64,000 nt of DNA from positions 338,852,447-338,916,446 of the forward strand of contig CM022299.1 of assembly GCA_011799875.1 (NCBI GenBank). The letters run 5' to 3'. The notes beneath the pieces were generated by a model that was not told where the DNA came from, searched no databases, and worked only from the letters and a program-made list of their open reading frames with translations. Below are positions 1-9,747 of this stretch, one piece after another. The translations under genes and the position numbers were made by a program. Source of the DNA: Thinopyrum elongatum. Taxonomy: Eukaryota; Streptophyta; Magnoliopsida; Poales; Poaceae. Numbering within the stretch: the first letter of the stretch is position 1; the number at the start of each line of letters is the position of its first letter.

Positions 1-1469
1 TTCATGGCTACCTCATCATTTCCACCACCGATCTGGACAGCCACTCGGTAATCTTCCAGCCAAGTATCAGGCTTCGACTCGCCGGTGAACTTACTAACCC
101 CAGTCGCCAACCTGAAGTTGGGGGGGATCTCAGCGGCTCTGATAGCTCTGCTAAATCACTCGGGACCCGAAACATGAATCCTGCTTCCACTCGGGCGATC
201 CCTACCTTGCCCCTCTCTGTGTGCTTGGTTCCTGTCGACCAAACCTTGCACTAAAATTGACCTCGCATCAAACCCTAGCTCCCTTGGGTCGACCGGCGTC
301 CTCCGCCCTCCACTGTACGGGCGCCTGTCATCATAGTGCCGGGGCACATATGATCCGCTTCTCAGAGGGGGTGTAGGCGCTCGACGGCGGTCATCACGGC
401 CGAGTCGATGATCGTACTGCTCGTGGATCCGACCCAAATGCTGATCCTGGCGATGCACCCACCCTTCACGTCGCGGAGGCGATCTTGGGCTGTGAGCCGA
501 CTGAACTGTGTCAGCCACCACATATCTGCTATGGATTCTGTCACGCGATTGTGATACCGCAGTATTTTGGTCTCCTGCCGCCCGGAGCAGAGCCCGGATC
601 TGCATCAAACCTCGTCCAGCTTCTGACTGGGATGGCTGGATGGATTCTACTATACGAGCTGTGGCTGCAAGATTCTAAATCGGAGTGCGGTATACCTGAG
701 GTTTAGGAGGGAATAATTGCCTCTGTCGACTGGACTCAGGAATCCGCTGTCGAGCACGTTCGTCGAGTGCATGTTGAAGATTTTCCAGTCGAGTGCGCTC
801 AGCCAAAGTGGCCAAGCACGCTGCCTCCAAGGCCCGGGCCTCAGAGGTCTCTCCGATGATGGGTGTGTGGAGTGCTTCCGCGTTACGGCGGTGAAGTTCC
901 TCCCTTCGCTGTGAAGTGAGGGTTTCGGGGTGGTATTCCTCGTGAACACGCGACGGATCGCCACCGCCGTCGCCGCCTCCGTTGCGACGCATGCCAGGCG
1001 GGCTACGTGGCGTGTCGACCATCAGGACCTCCGCCGCAGGATCGCTGTTGTCGCACTCGGACAGAGTCTCGACGGAGCCAGTCGACAGATCGAACAGGCC
1101 GTAGAGAGATTCATCGGGCTCGATTACCGCGACTTGAGGGGTGGCCGATTGACGTGCCACTGCATGCTTCACCCACCGCTGAAGCCACGATCGACCGAGT
1201 CGCTTGCGACGGCGAACAGCGGGGGACGAAGACGCCGTAGGAAATGACTGATATTGGGTCAACGGCTGCCGCAGAAGGACGCCGGGGACACATGCGCGAA
1301 AGTGCGTCGCCCCGCGGACGGGGAACATCTCGACGTCGAGGGGGGCCTCCTGGAGCCAGGCGGAGTCGTCGGCGTTGAAGACGAGCGCGCCGAGACGGAT
1401 CTCGTGGCCCTCAGCCAAACCTCCACCTGAAACCAAGATGATGGGAATCGGAAAAAATCGCAACCTCAC
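1..1469 (-). pseudogene. Gag of element A, frame-broken and truncated by window edge
   Basis: The first open stretch (1469-675) holds an N-terminal gag region with an acidic, Ser/Pro/Gly-rich centre and a charged helix (EARALEAACLATLAERTRLE). The frame then shifts into an Arg-rich stretch (about 608-156). A further shift leads into the conserved retrotransposon gag core near the left edge, where the motif KFTGESKPDTWLEDY is readable on the minus strand at about 100-60. Retroelement Gag forms the cytoplasmic virus-like particle. At least two frameshifts separate the pieces, so no intact Gag can be made. Zinc knuckle, protease and pol would lie left of the window. Assignment as Gag is firm because of the core motif and its position after the PBS; the exact start codon is uncertain. 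Confidence 0.75.
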
Positions 1470-1490
1470 CGGAAAGTCGCTAAGACACCT

Positions 1491-1509
1491 GCCCCACGGT
1501 GGGCGCCAA
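1491..1509 (-). other. Primer-binding site of element A
   Basis: The minus strand reads TTGGCGCCCACCGTGGGGC directly after the LTR end ATGACA. This type of GGCGCC-containing tRNA-complementary site is usual in plant gypsy elements of the Tat group. It is where minus-strand cDNA synthesis would start. Confidence 0.75.
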
Positions 1510-1510
1510 C

Positions 1511-2106
1511 TGTCATGGTTCTAAGTCTGACAGTAGAATGGGGGGTAGGTATGAGGAGGCAAGATCCTAGCTACGGTGAAGTTGTGCACGCAAGATTTAT
1601 GAGTTCAGGCCCTTCTCGGAGGAAGTAACAACCCTACATCTCGGTGCCCGGAGGCTCGGTCGATTGACTTATGCGTGAAAGTTACAGGGGGTGCGAACCC
1701 TTGTGCCTGAGGAGGGGGGTGGCTTATATAGAGTGCGCCAGGACCCCAACCGTCCCACGTTACAAGGGTTTTAATGTCTGTAAAGACAGGACGTTACTGA
1801 TAAGGCCAGCAATAAAGGCAAATAAATGATCATTAAGACTATGGAGTGAACGCCTGACCCTTGCCATCCTGAGTGACCTTAGATCTTCTGTCTTCCGAGT
1901 GGTTTCCGATGGGGTCGAGTGAGTACACCCCGGTCGAATGGAATTGGGTTGTCCGAGTGAACTGTTGGTCGAGTGGGTTGCACCCTGTGGCGATTTCAGT
2001 CGGTAGATGGTGCCATCCTTTGAATGTCATCTGCCTTAGGGCAGTGTCCTCGGTAAGGGTGTCTAGGTCGGGCCTATTACCTTACCCTAGGTACATGTCT
2101 TCGTCA
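1511..2106 (-). repeat. 5' LTR of element A (596 bp)
   Basis: On the minus strand the LTR starts TGACGAAGACATG (2106) and ends CCATGACA (1511). The right border is fixed by the return of the host integrase frame at 2107, the left border by the PBS. A minus-strand TATA box, TATATAAG, lies within 1722-1731. The long plus-strand open frame that crosses this LTR into the integrase is a chance read-through. Confidence 0.78.
1722..1731 (-). promoter_or_regulatory. TATA box in LTR of element A
   Basis: The minus strand reads CTATATAAGC, a plant TATA box, about 380 bp into the LTR. It would drive transcription towards the gag region at lower coordinates. Confidence 0.55.
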
Positions 2107-3167
2107 AGAACTGCTCACAAGGTATTGCATTCTGGTTTTTATTGGCCTACTCTTTTCAAAGATGCCCGTAAGTTTGTTTTATCTTGTGATGAATGCCGGA
2201 GAATTGGTAATATCGGTAAACGTCAGGAAATGCCTACGAATTACTCACTTGTTGTTGAACCATTTGATGTTTGGGGTTTTGATTATATGGGACCTTTTCC
2301 TTCCTCTAATAGGTATACACATATTTTGGTTGCTATTGAATATGTTACTAAGTGGGTAGAAACTATTACAACTAGTAGTGTTGATCATAACACTTCCATT
2401 AAAATGCTTAAAGAAGTTATTTTCCCAAGGTTTGGAGTCCCTAGATATTTAATGACTCATGGTGGTTCACACTTTATTCATGGTGCTTTCCGTAAAATGC
2501 TTGCTAAATATAATGTTAACCATAGAATTGCATCACCCTATCATCCTCAATCTAGTGGTCAAGTAGAACTTAGCAATAGAGAAATAAAGTTAATATTACA
2601 AAAAACTGTCAATAGGTCCCGAAAGAATTGGTCTAAGAAATTATATGATGCACTTTGGGCCTACAGAACAGCATATAAAAATCATACGGGTATGTCTCCA
2701 TATAAAATGGTTTTTGGAAAAGCTTGTCATTTGCCTCTTGAGTTAGAACATAAAGCATATTGGGCAATTAAAGGACTCAACTATGATTTCAAAGTTGCCG
2801 GTGAAAAGAGGTTATTTGATATTAGCTCACTAGATGAATGGAGAACCCAAGATTATGAAAATGCCAAACTATTCAAAGAAAAAGTTAAAAGATGGCATGA
2901 CAAAAGAATCCAAAAGCGGGAATTCAAAGTTGGAGAATATGTTCTTTTGTACAACTCTCATTTTAGATTTTTTGCAGGGAAACTTCTTTCCAAATGGGAA
3001 GGACCACATATTATCGAAGAGGTTTATCGCTCTGGAGCTATCAAGATTAATAATGCCGACGGTAATAACCCAAAGGTGGTCAATGGGCAAAGAATTAAAC
3101 ACTATATATCAAGTACGCCTATTAATGTTGAAAGTAATATTATCCAAACTATGACACCGAAGGAAGA
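2107..3167 (+). pseudogene. Integrase C-terminal two-thirds, Athila-lineage gypsy element
   Basis: This is one open frame of about 353 codons. It begins inside the zinc-binding part ([13 protein letters not shown], then CDECRRIG) and continues through the DDE catalytic core and the C-terminal domain ([19 protein letters not shown]). Integrase inserts the element cDNA into chromosomes. The first catalytic Asp is present ([10 protein letters not shown]) and so is the Glu ([11 protein letters not shown]). The second Asp is replaced by His (LMTHGGSHF, where the family has TDGG), which should abolish activity. The stretch [20 protein letters not shown] is typical of the Athila group. Element A cuts the left side at 2107 and the F1 LTR cuts the right side at 3168, so the start, RT and RNase H are not in the window. 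Confidence 0.88.
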
Positions 3168-4739
3168 TGATACGTCTCCAACGTATCTCTAATTTTTGAT
3201 TGTTCCATGCTATTATATTATCTATTTTGGATGTTTTATATGCATTAATATGCTATTTTATATTATTTTTGGGATTAACTTATTAACCCAGAGCCCAGTG
3301 CCAGTTTTTGTTTTTTTCCTTGTTTTTGAGTTTTACAGAAAAGGAATATCAAACGGAATAAAACTTTACGAAGATTTTTCTTGGACCAGAAGACACACCT
3401 AGGACTTGGAGTCGAAGTCAGAGGAGTCCCGAGGCGGCGGCAAGCCTCAGGGGCGCGCCCTAGGGGGGGGCGCCCCCTGGCTTGTGGGCCCACCGAGGCT
3501 CCTCAAACCCTAATCTTTGTTCTATAAATCCCCAAATATTCCCAAACGACCAGAGGCGTCCACCAAAATACTTTTCCACCGCCGTGACCTTCTATTCCCG
3601 TGAGATCCCATCTTGGGGCCTTTTCCGGCATCCTGCCGGAGGGGGATTCGATCACGGAGGGCATCTACATCAACCCTATTACCGTTCCGATGAAGGGCGG
3701 GTAGTTTACCACAGACCTACGGGTCCATAGCTAGTAGCTAGATGTCTTCTTCTCTCTCTTTGATTCTCAATAGCATGTTCTCCACGATGTTCTTGGAGAT
3801 CTATCCAATGTAATCTTCTTTTACGGTGTGTTTGTCAAGATCCGATGAATTGTGGATTTATGATCAGTTTATCTATGAATATTATTTGAATCTTCTCTGA
3901 ATTCTTATTTGCATGATTTGATATCTTTGTATTTCTCTTCGAATTATCGGTTTGGTTTGGCCAACTAGATTGGTTCTTCTTGCAATGGGAGAGGTGCTTA
4001 GTTTTGGGTTCAATCTTGCGTGATCTCACCCAGTGATAAAGTAGGGGTAGCAAGACACGTATTGTGTTGTTGCCATCAAGGGTAAAAAGATGGGGTTTTC
4101 ATCATATTGCTTGAGTTTATCCCTCTACATCATGTCATATTACTTAAGGCGTTACTCCGTTCTTATGAACTTAATACTCTAGATGCATGCTGGATAGCGG
4201 TCGATGTGTGGAGTAATAGTAGTAGATGCAGGCAGGAGTCGGTCTACTTGACAAGGACGTGATGCCTATATTCATAATCATTGCCTTGGATATCGTCATA
4301 ACTTTAGGCTTTTCTATCAATTGCTTGACAGTAATTTGTTCACCCACCGTATTATTTTCCTTCAAGAGAGAAGCCTCTAGTGAAACCTATGGCCCCCGGG
4401 TCTATTTTCCATCATATATTTTCATATCTATAAACCAAAAAACCCAAAAATACCTTGCTGCAATTTATTTGTTTTTACTTTATTTTATGTTTAGTAATCT
4501 TTTATATTTATCTCTATCATATCTCACCTTTGCAAGTGACCGTGAAGGGATTGACAACCCCTTTATCGCGTTGGGTGCAAGTGTTTGATTGTTTGTGCAG
4601 GTGCATAGATTGGAGACTTGCGTGTATCTCCTACTAGATTGATACATTGGTTCTTAACTGAGGGAAATACTTATCTCTACTTTGCTGTATCACCCTTTCC
4701 TCTTCAAGGGAAAAACCAACGCAAGCTCAAGAAGTAGCA
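3168..4739 (+). repeat. 5' LTR of F1 (1572 bp)
   Basis: Starts TGATACGTCTCC and ends AAGAAGTAGCA. The right end is confirmed by the solo LTR at 62290-63873, whose target duplication fixes the same terminal bases. It contains a TATA box (about 3522), a GC-rich stretch before it (GGCGCGCCC, about 3450-3475) and a pyrimidine-rich leader. Confidence 0.92.
3522..3529 (+). promoter_or_regulatory. TATA box in F1 5' LTR
   Basis: CTATAAAT about 355 bp into the LTR. The same box is kept in the other copies (about 10113, 53621 and 62654), which supports its role as the LTR promoter. Confidence 0.65.
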
Positions 4740-4750
4740 GGAAGAATTTC

Positions 4751-4768
4751 TGGCGCCGTTGCCGGGGA
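4751..4768 (+). other. Primer-binding site of F1
   Basis: TGGCGCCGTTGCCGGGGA begins 11 bases after the LTR end. The same site with one change (GTTGTCGG) occurs in F2 at 54824. It is a standard GGCGCC-type site of wheat gypsy elements. Confidence 0.85.
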
Positions 4769-4965
4769 GATCTACATCAAGCCTACCAAGTACCCACCAT
4801 AAACTCTCATCTTTTGCATTACATTATTTGCCATTTGTCTCCCATTTTCCTCTCCCCCACTTCTAAAATGATTTTTAGAAAAATACAAAATATTTGCCTT
4901 TTTATTCGCCCTTCTTCCGTTCATCTTTTCATTTGCTTGTGTGCTAGATTGCTTGCTTTGTCACG

Positions 4966-6159
4966 ATGACTCAAGAGAATACCAAGTTGTGTGACTTTTC
5001 TAATACTAATAATAATGATTTTATTAGTACTCCGATTGCTCCCGCCACTAGTGCAGAATCTTATGAAATTAATGCTTCTTTGCTGAATCTTGTCATGAAA
5101 GATCAATTTTCGGCCTTCCTAGTGAAGATGCCGCATCCCATCTAAATACTTTCGTTCAGTTGTGTGATATGCAAAAGAAGAAAGATGTGGATAATGATAT
5201 TGTTAAATTGAAGCTATTTCCATTCTCACTACGAGATCGTGCTAAAACTTGGTTTTCACCTTTGCCTAAAAATAGTATTGATTCATGGAATAAGTGTAAA
5301 GATGCTTTTATTTCCAAGTATTTTCCTCCCGCTAAGATCATCTCCCTTAGGAACGATGTAATGAATTTTAAGCAACTTGTTCATGAACATGTTGCACAAT
5401 CTTGGGAGAGTATGAAATTGATGATAAGAAATTGTCCTACTCATGGTTGAAGTTTATGGATGATCATACAATTTTTTTTATGACGGATTGAATTTTGTAT
5501 CTAGAAATCTTTTAGATTCGGCCGTGGGGGGGTACTTTTATGGAAATCACATTAGGAGAATCTACTAAACTCCTAGATAATATTATGGCTAATTACTCTC
5601 AATGGCATACCGAAAAGATCTTTCACTAGTAAAAAAGTGCATGCGATTGAAGAAATTAATGTTTTGAGTGGAAAGATGGATGAACTTATGAAATTGTTTG
5701 CTAGTAAGAGTGCTCCTATTGATCCTAATGATATTCCTTTGTCTACTTTGATTGAGAATAATAATGAATCTATGGATGTGAATTTTGTTGGTAGGAACAA
5801 TTTTGGTCATAACGCGTATAGGGGTAATTTCAATCCTAGGCCGTTTCCTAGTAATTCCTCTAATAATTATGGTAGTTCCTACAACAATTCTTATGGAAAT
5901 TATAATAAGATGCCCTCTTATCTTGAGAACAATATTAAAGAATTTATTAATTCCCAAAAAAAATTCAATGTTATGGTTGAAGAAAAATTGCTCAAGATTG
6001 ATGGCTAGGAACGTGGATGGAATTTCTCTTGAAATTGATTCTTTGAAAATTAGATCTATTCCACCTAAGCATGATATTAATGAATCTCTCAAGGCTATTA
6101 GAATTTCTATTGATGAGTGCAAAGAAAGAACCGCTAAGATGCGTGCTAAGCGAGATTGA
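4966..6159 (+). pseudogene. Gag of F1, broken by frameshifts and stops
   Basis: The ATG at 4966 (MTQENTKLCDFS) starts a gag that shifts frame near 5115. It continues as the capsid-like core (DAASHLNTFVQLCDMQKKK, AKTWFSPLPKNSIDSWNKCK, about 5130-5450), then meets a TGA at about 5448. It resumes through a linker rich in Asn (NAYRGNFNPRPFPSNSSNNY, about 5810-5880) and is broken again by TAG at 6006 plus a frameshift. The last part ends at a TGA at 6157-6159, in the same frame as the following protease, so gag and protease were probably one polyprotein. Gag forms the particle and packages the RNA. The F2 copy at 55000-56180 shows the same order. The reading is sure; the protein is not functional. 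Confidence 0.85.
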
Positions 6160-7047
6160 TTTGTAAAAGCGTGTTCTTCTAGTTTTTGCGAGAATAATGA
6201 TGAAGACCTTAAAGTGATTGGTGTGACTCCTATTGAATCTTTGTTTTCTAGTATAAATCTTGATAAAGATGGGACTGGATATGAGTCAACTTTAGCTAGA
6301 AGGTGTCGCAATGATTCGGAGTTTATAGATCTTAATGCAAAAATTGATAAAAGTGGGATTGGAGAGGTCAAAACTTTAAGTAGCGGCGAAGCTACTCTTT
6401 TGGATTTCAAGGATTTTAATTATGATAATTGTTCTTCGATAGATTGTATTTCCTTGTTACAATCCATGTTGAATTCTCCTCATGCTTATAATCAAAATAA
6501 AGCTTTTACTAAACATATCGTTGATGCTATGATGAAAGCTTTTGAAGAAAAGCTTGAGTTGGAAGTTTCTATCCCTAGAAAGCTTTATGATGAGTGGGAA
6601 CCTACAATTAAGATTAAAATTAAAGATTATGAGTGCCATGCTTTGTGTGATTTAGGTGCTAGTGTTTCCACGATTCCAAAAACTTTATGCGATGGGTTAG
6701 GTTTTCGTGAATTTGATGATTGTTCTTTAAATTTGCATCTTGCGGATTCCACTATTAAAAAACCTATGGGAAGGATTAATGATGTTCTTATTGTTGCAAA
6801 TAGGAATTATGTGCCTGTAGATTTTATTGTGCTTGATATAGATTGCAATCCTATTTGTCCTACTATTCTTGGTAGACCTTTCCTTAGAACGATTGGTGGA
6901 ATTAGTTATATGAAAGAAGAAAACATTAGATTTCAATTTCTGTTAAGGAAGGGCATGAAACACTTTCCAAGAAATAAAATTAAGTTGCCATATGAATCTA
7001 TTATGAGAGCTACTTATGGATTGCATACCAAAGATGACAATACCTAG
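6160..7047 (+). CDS. Aspartic protease region of F1 (open frame)
   Basis: An open frame of about 295 codons lies downstream of gag and in its frame. There is no clear ATG of its own, so it was probably made by processing of a gag-protease polyprotein. The retropepsin active site CDLGASVSTIP has its Asp codon at 6649-6651. The second half of the fold is marked by ADSTIKKPMGRINDVLI and by NPICPTILGRPFL. It would cut the Gag polyprotein inside the particle. It ends in TAG at 7045. No RT follows, unlike in autonomous Athila-type elements. This is the best-kept protein of the element. Confidence 0.8.
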   Translation, partial: FVKACSSSFCENNDEDLKVIGVTPIESLFSSINLDKDGTGYESTLARRCRNDSEFIDLNAKIDKSGIGEVKTLSSGEATLLDFKDFNYDNCSSIDCISLLQSMLNSPHAYNQNKAFTKHIVDAMMKAFEEKLELEVSIPRKLYDEWEPTIKIKIKDYECHALCDLGASVSTIPKTLCDGLGFREFDDCSLNLHLADSTIKKPMGRINDVLIVANRNYVPVDFIVLDIDCNPICPTILGRPFLRTIGGISYMKEENIRFQFLLRKGMKHFPRNKIKLPYESIMRATYGLHTKDDNT

Positions 7048-7093
7048 ATCTATTGCAATTTTCCTAGCTAGGGGCGTTAAACAATAGCGCTTG

Positions 7094-7109
7094 TTGGGAG
7101 GCAACCCAA
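7094..7109 (+). promoter_or_regulatory. Conserved stem-loop just after protease
   Basis: TTGGG-AGGCAA-CCCAA forms a 5-bp stem with a 6-base loop inside TAGCGCTTGTTGGGAGGCAA. The same block is kept in the diverged F2 copy at 57110-57125 although the flanks have drifted. Function is unknown; RNA packaging or 3'-end control are possibilities. Confidence 0.5.
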
Positions 7110-7704
7110 TTTTATTTATATGTTTTTTGTTTTTGCTACAGTTATTCAATAAATACACATTATTACCTCTGTAGTAATTGTGTTTTGGTATTTTAATTAG
7201 TGTTTGAGCCAAGTAAAGCCTTTGGGATACTTTGGTATATCGTTGATTTGATTTTGCTGAAAAACAGAAACTTTTGCGCCAAGTAACAGAATGTTTTAAA
7301 TTCAATGGACCGTGGAAAAACTCTGAATTTTTTACAAAATATTGATATACAAATTTCCTATGTTTTCCTAATTTTCCAGAATTTTTGGATTTACAGAAGT
7401 TTGATTTTAATTCAGATCTTCACAGACTTTTCTGTTTTTGACAGATTTTGTTTTCTATGTGTTGTTTGCTTATTTTGATGAATCTATGAGTAGTATCGGG
7501 GGGTATGAACCATGGAGAAGTTGCAATACAGTAGATATTACACCAATATAAATTTACAATGAGTTCACAACAGTACCTAAAGTGGTGATTTGCTTTTCTT
7601 ATACTAACGGATCTCATGAGTTTTCTGTTGATTTTTGTGTTGTGAAGTTTTCAAGTTTTGGATAAAGATTTGATGGACTATGGAATAAGGAGTGGCAAGA
7701 GCCT

Positions 7705-7718
7705 AAGCTTGGGGATGC
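7705..7718 (+). promoter_or_regulatory. Internal PPT-like box 1 of F1
   Basis: AAGCTTGGGGATGC matches the box that directly precedes the 3' LTR at 9733. It is a candidate internal plus-strand priming site. F2 has its counterpart at 57600. Confidence 0.45.
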
Positions 7719-7760
7719 CCAAGGCACACCAAGGTAATATTCAAGGACAACCAAGCATCT

Positions 7761-7774
7761 AAGCTTGGGGATGC
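7761..7774 (+). promoter_or_regulatory. Internal PPT-like box 2 of F1
   Basis: Second internal AAGCTTGGGGATGC, 56 bp after the first. The F2 counterpart at 57656 has one change (TTGGCGATGC). Confidence 0.45.
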
Positions 7775-9732
7775 CCCGGATGGCATGCCCTCTTTCGTCT
7801 TTGTCTATCGGTAAATTTACTTGAGGCTATATTTTTATTCACCACATGATATGTGTTTTGCTTGGAGCGTCTTGTATGATATGAGTCTTTGCTTTTTAGT
7901 TTGCCACAGTCATACTTTTTGTACACACCTTTTGAGAGGGACACGCATGAATCGTGATTTATTAGAATAATCTATGTGCTTCACTTATATCTTTTGAGCT
8001 AGGCAATTTTGCTCTAGTGCTTCACTTATATCTTTTTAGAGCACGACGGTGGCTTTATTTTATAGAAATTGTTGAACTCTCATGCTTAACTTATATTATT
8101 TTGAGAGTCTCTCTAAACAGCATGGTAATTTGCTTAGGTTATGAATTTAGTCCTAATATGATGGGCATCCAAGAGGGATATAATAAAAACTTTCATATAA
8201 AGAGCATTGAATACTATGAGAAGTTTGATTCCTTATGATTGTTTTGAGATATAAAGATGGTGATATTAGAGACATGCTAGTGAGTAATTGTGGATTGGTA
8301 GAAATACTTGTGTTAAAGTTTTTGATTCCCGTAGCATGCACGTATGGTGAACTGTTATGTGATGAAGTCGGAGCATGATTTATTTATTGATTGTCTTCCT
8401 TATGAGTGGCGGTCGGGGACGAGCGATGGTCTTTTCCTACCAATCTATCCCCCTAGGAACATACGTGTAGTACTTTGCTTCGATAGGTAATAAATTTTTG
8501 CAATAAGTTTGTGAGTTCTTTATGACTAATGTTGAGTCCCTGGGTTATACGCACTCTCACCCTTCCACCATTGCTAGCCTCTCTAGTACCGCGCAATTTT
8601 CGCCGGTACATTACACTCACCATATACCTTCCTCAAAACAGCCACCACACCTACCTATTATGGCATTTCCATAGCCATTCCGGGATATATTGCCATGCAA
8701 CTTCCACCGTTCCGTTTTGTTCTAGTTTCGAGTTGTAATTCTTGAGTTGTAAGTAAATAAAAGTGTGATGATCATCTTTATTAAAGCATTGTCCCATGTG
8801 AGGAAAGGATGATGGAAGCAATGATTCCCTCATAAGTTGGGATGAGTCTCCGGACTTAGAAAAAAATAAAAGAGGCCAAAGAAGCCCAAATAAAAAAAAG
8901 AAAGAAAAAAAGAGAGGCCAAACTACCCGAAAATAAATAAAAAATGATGAGAGAAAAGAGAGAATGGACAATGCTACTATCCTTTCTCCACACTTGTGCT
9001 TCAAAGTAGCACCATGATCTTCATGATAGAGAGTCTCCTATGTTGTTACTTTCATATACTAGTGGGAATTTTTCATTATAGAACTTGGCTTGTATATTCC
9101 AATGATGGGCTTGCTCAAATTGACCTAGGTCTTTGTGAGCAAGCGAGTTGGATGCACACCCACTTAGTTTCTTTTTGAGCTTTCATAAACTTACAGCTCT
9201 AGTGCATCCGTTGCATGGCAATCCCTACTCACTCACATTGATATCTATTGATGGGCATCTCCATAGCCCGTTAGTATGCCTAGTTGATGTGAGACTATCT
9301 CCTTTTTTTTGTCTTCTCCACAACCACCATATTCTATTCCACCTATAGTGCTATATCCATGGCTCATGTTCATGTATTGCGTGAATGTTGAAAAAGTTTG
9401 AGAACATCAAAAGTATGAAACAATTGCTTGGCTTGTCATCGGGGTTGTGCATGATTTAATACTTTCTGTGATGAAGATGGAGCATAGCCAGACTATATTA
9501 TTTTGTAGGGATAACTTTCTTTGGCCATGTTATTTTGATAAGACACAATTGTTTTATTAGTATGCTTGAAGTATTATTATTTTTATGTCAATATTAAACT
9601 TTTGTTTTGAATCTTATGGATCTGAATATTCATGCCACAATGAAGGAAATTACATGGATAAATATGTTAGGTAGCTTTCTACATCAAAAATTCTGTTTTT
9701 ATCATTTACCTACTCGAGGACGAGTAGGAATT

Positions 9733-9747
9733 AAGCTTGGGGATGCT
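9733..9747 (+). promoter_or_regulatory. Polypurine-type tract before F1 3' LTR
   Basis: AAGCTTGGGGATGCT abuts the 3' LTR start TGATACGTCTCC. It is the expected site of plus-strand cDNA priming. In the inverted copy the complement lies at 24797-24811. Confidence 0.7.

Larger units (their letters stand above)
1..2106 (-). mobile_element. Element A: partial Tat-like Ty3/gypsy LTR retrotransposon
   Basis: Reading on the minus strand, an LTR (2106 to 1511) is followed at once by a primer-binding site and then a gag region that runs off the left edge. Only the 5' part is in the window. The element interrupts an integrase frame that resumes exactly at 2107, so the likely 5-bp duplication is AGAAC (2107-2111), with its partner outside the window. 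The gag type and the GGCGCC-containing binding site suggest the Tat/RIRE2-like side of the gypsy superfamily. The family name is not known to me. Confidence 0.8.
7048..9732 (+). other. Long non-coding 3' region of F1
   Basis: This is about 2.7 kb of AT-rich sequence with no credible coding frame, in the place where pol would be in an autonomous element. It holds a conserved stem-loop (7094-7109) and two early copies of the PPT-like box AAGCTTGGGGATGC (7705 and 7761). Purine-rich runs (about 8860-8950) and an Asp/Glu-free, stop-rich background argue against hidden genes. The homologous region recurs in F2 (57070-57686) and, inverted, at 24797-25323. Confidence 0.75.

Noticed and set aside
1873..3192. 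A single 439-codon plus-strand gene
   Set aside because: Its first 78 codons lie in the LTR of element A and its last codons in the F1 LTR. Only 2107-3167 is real integrase.
2107..4739. Reading integrase plus following LTR as the 3' end of one element in a three-LTR tandem
   Set aside because: The integrase frame is cut in mid-domain at 3168 and the PPT box AAGCTTGGGGATGC, present before the true 3' LTR, is missing there. A nested insertion explains it better.
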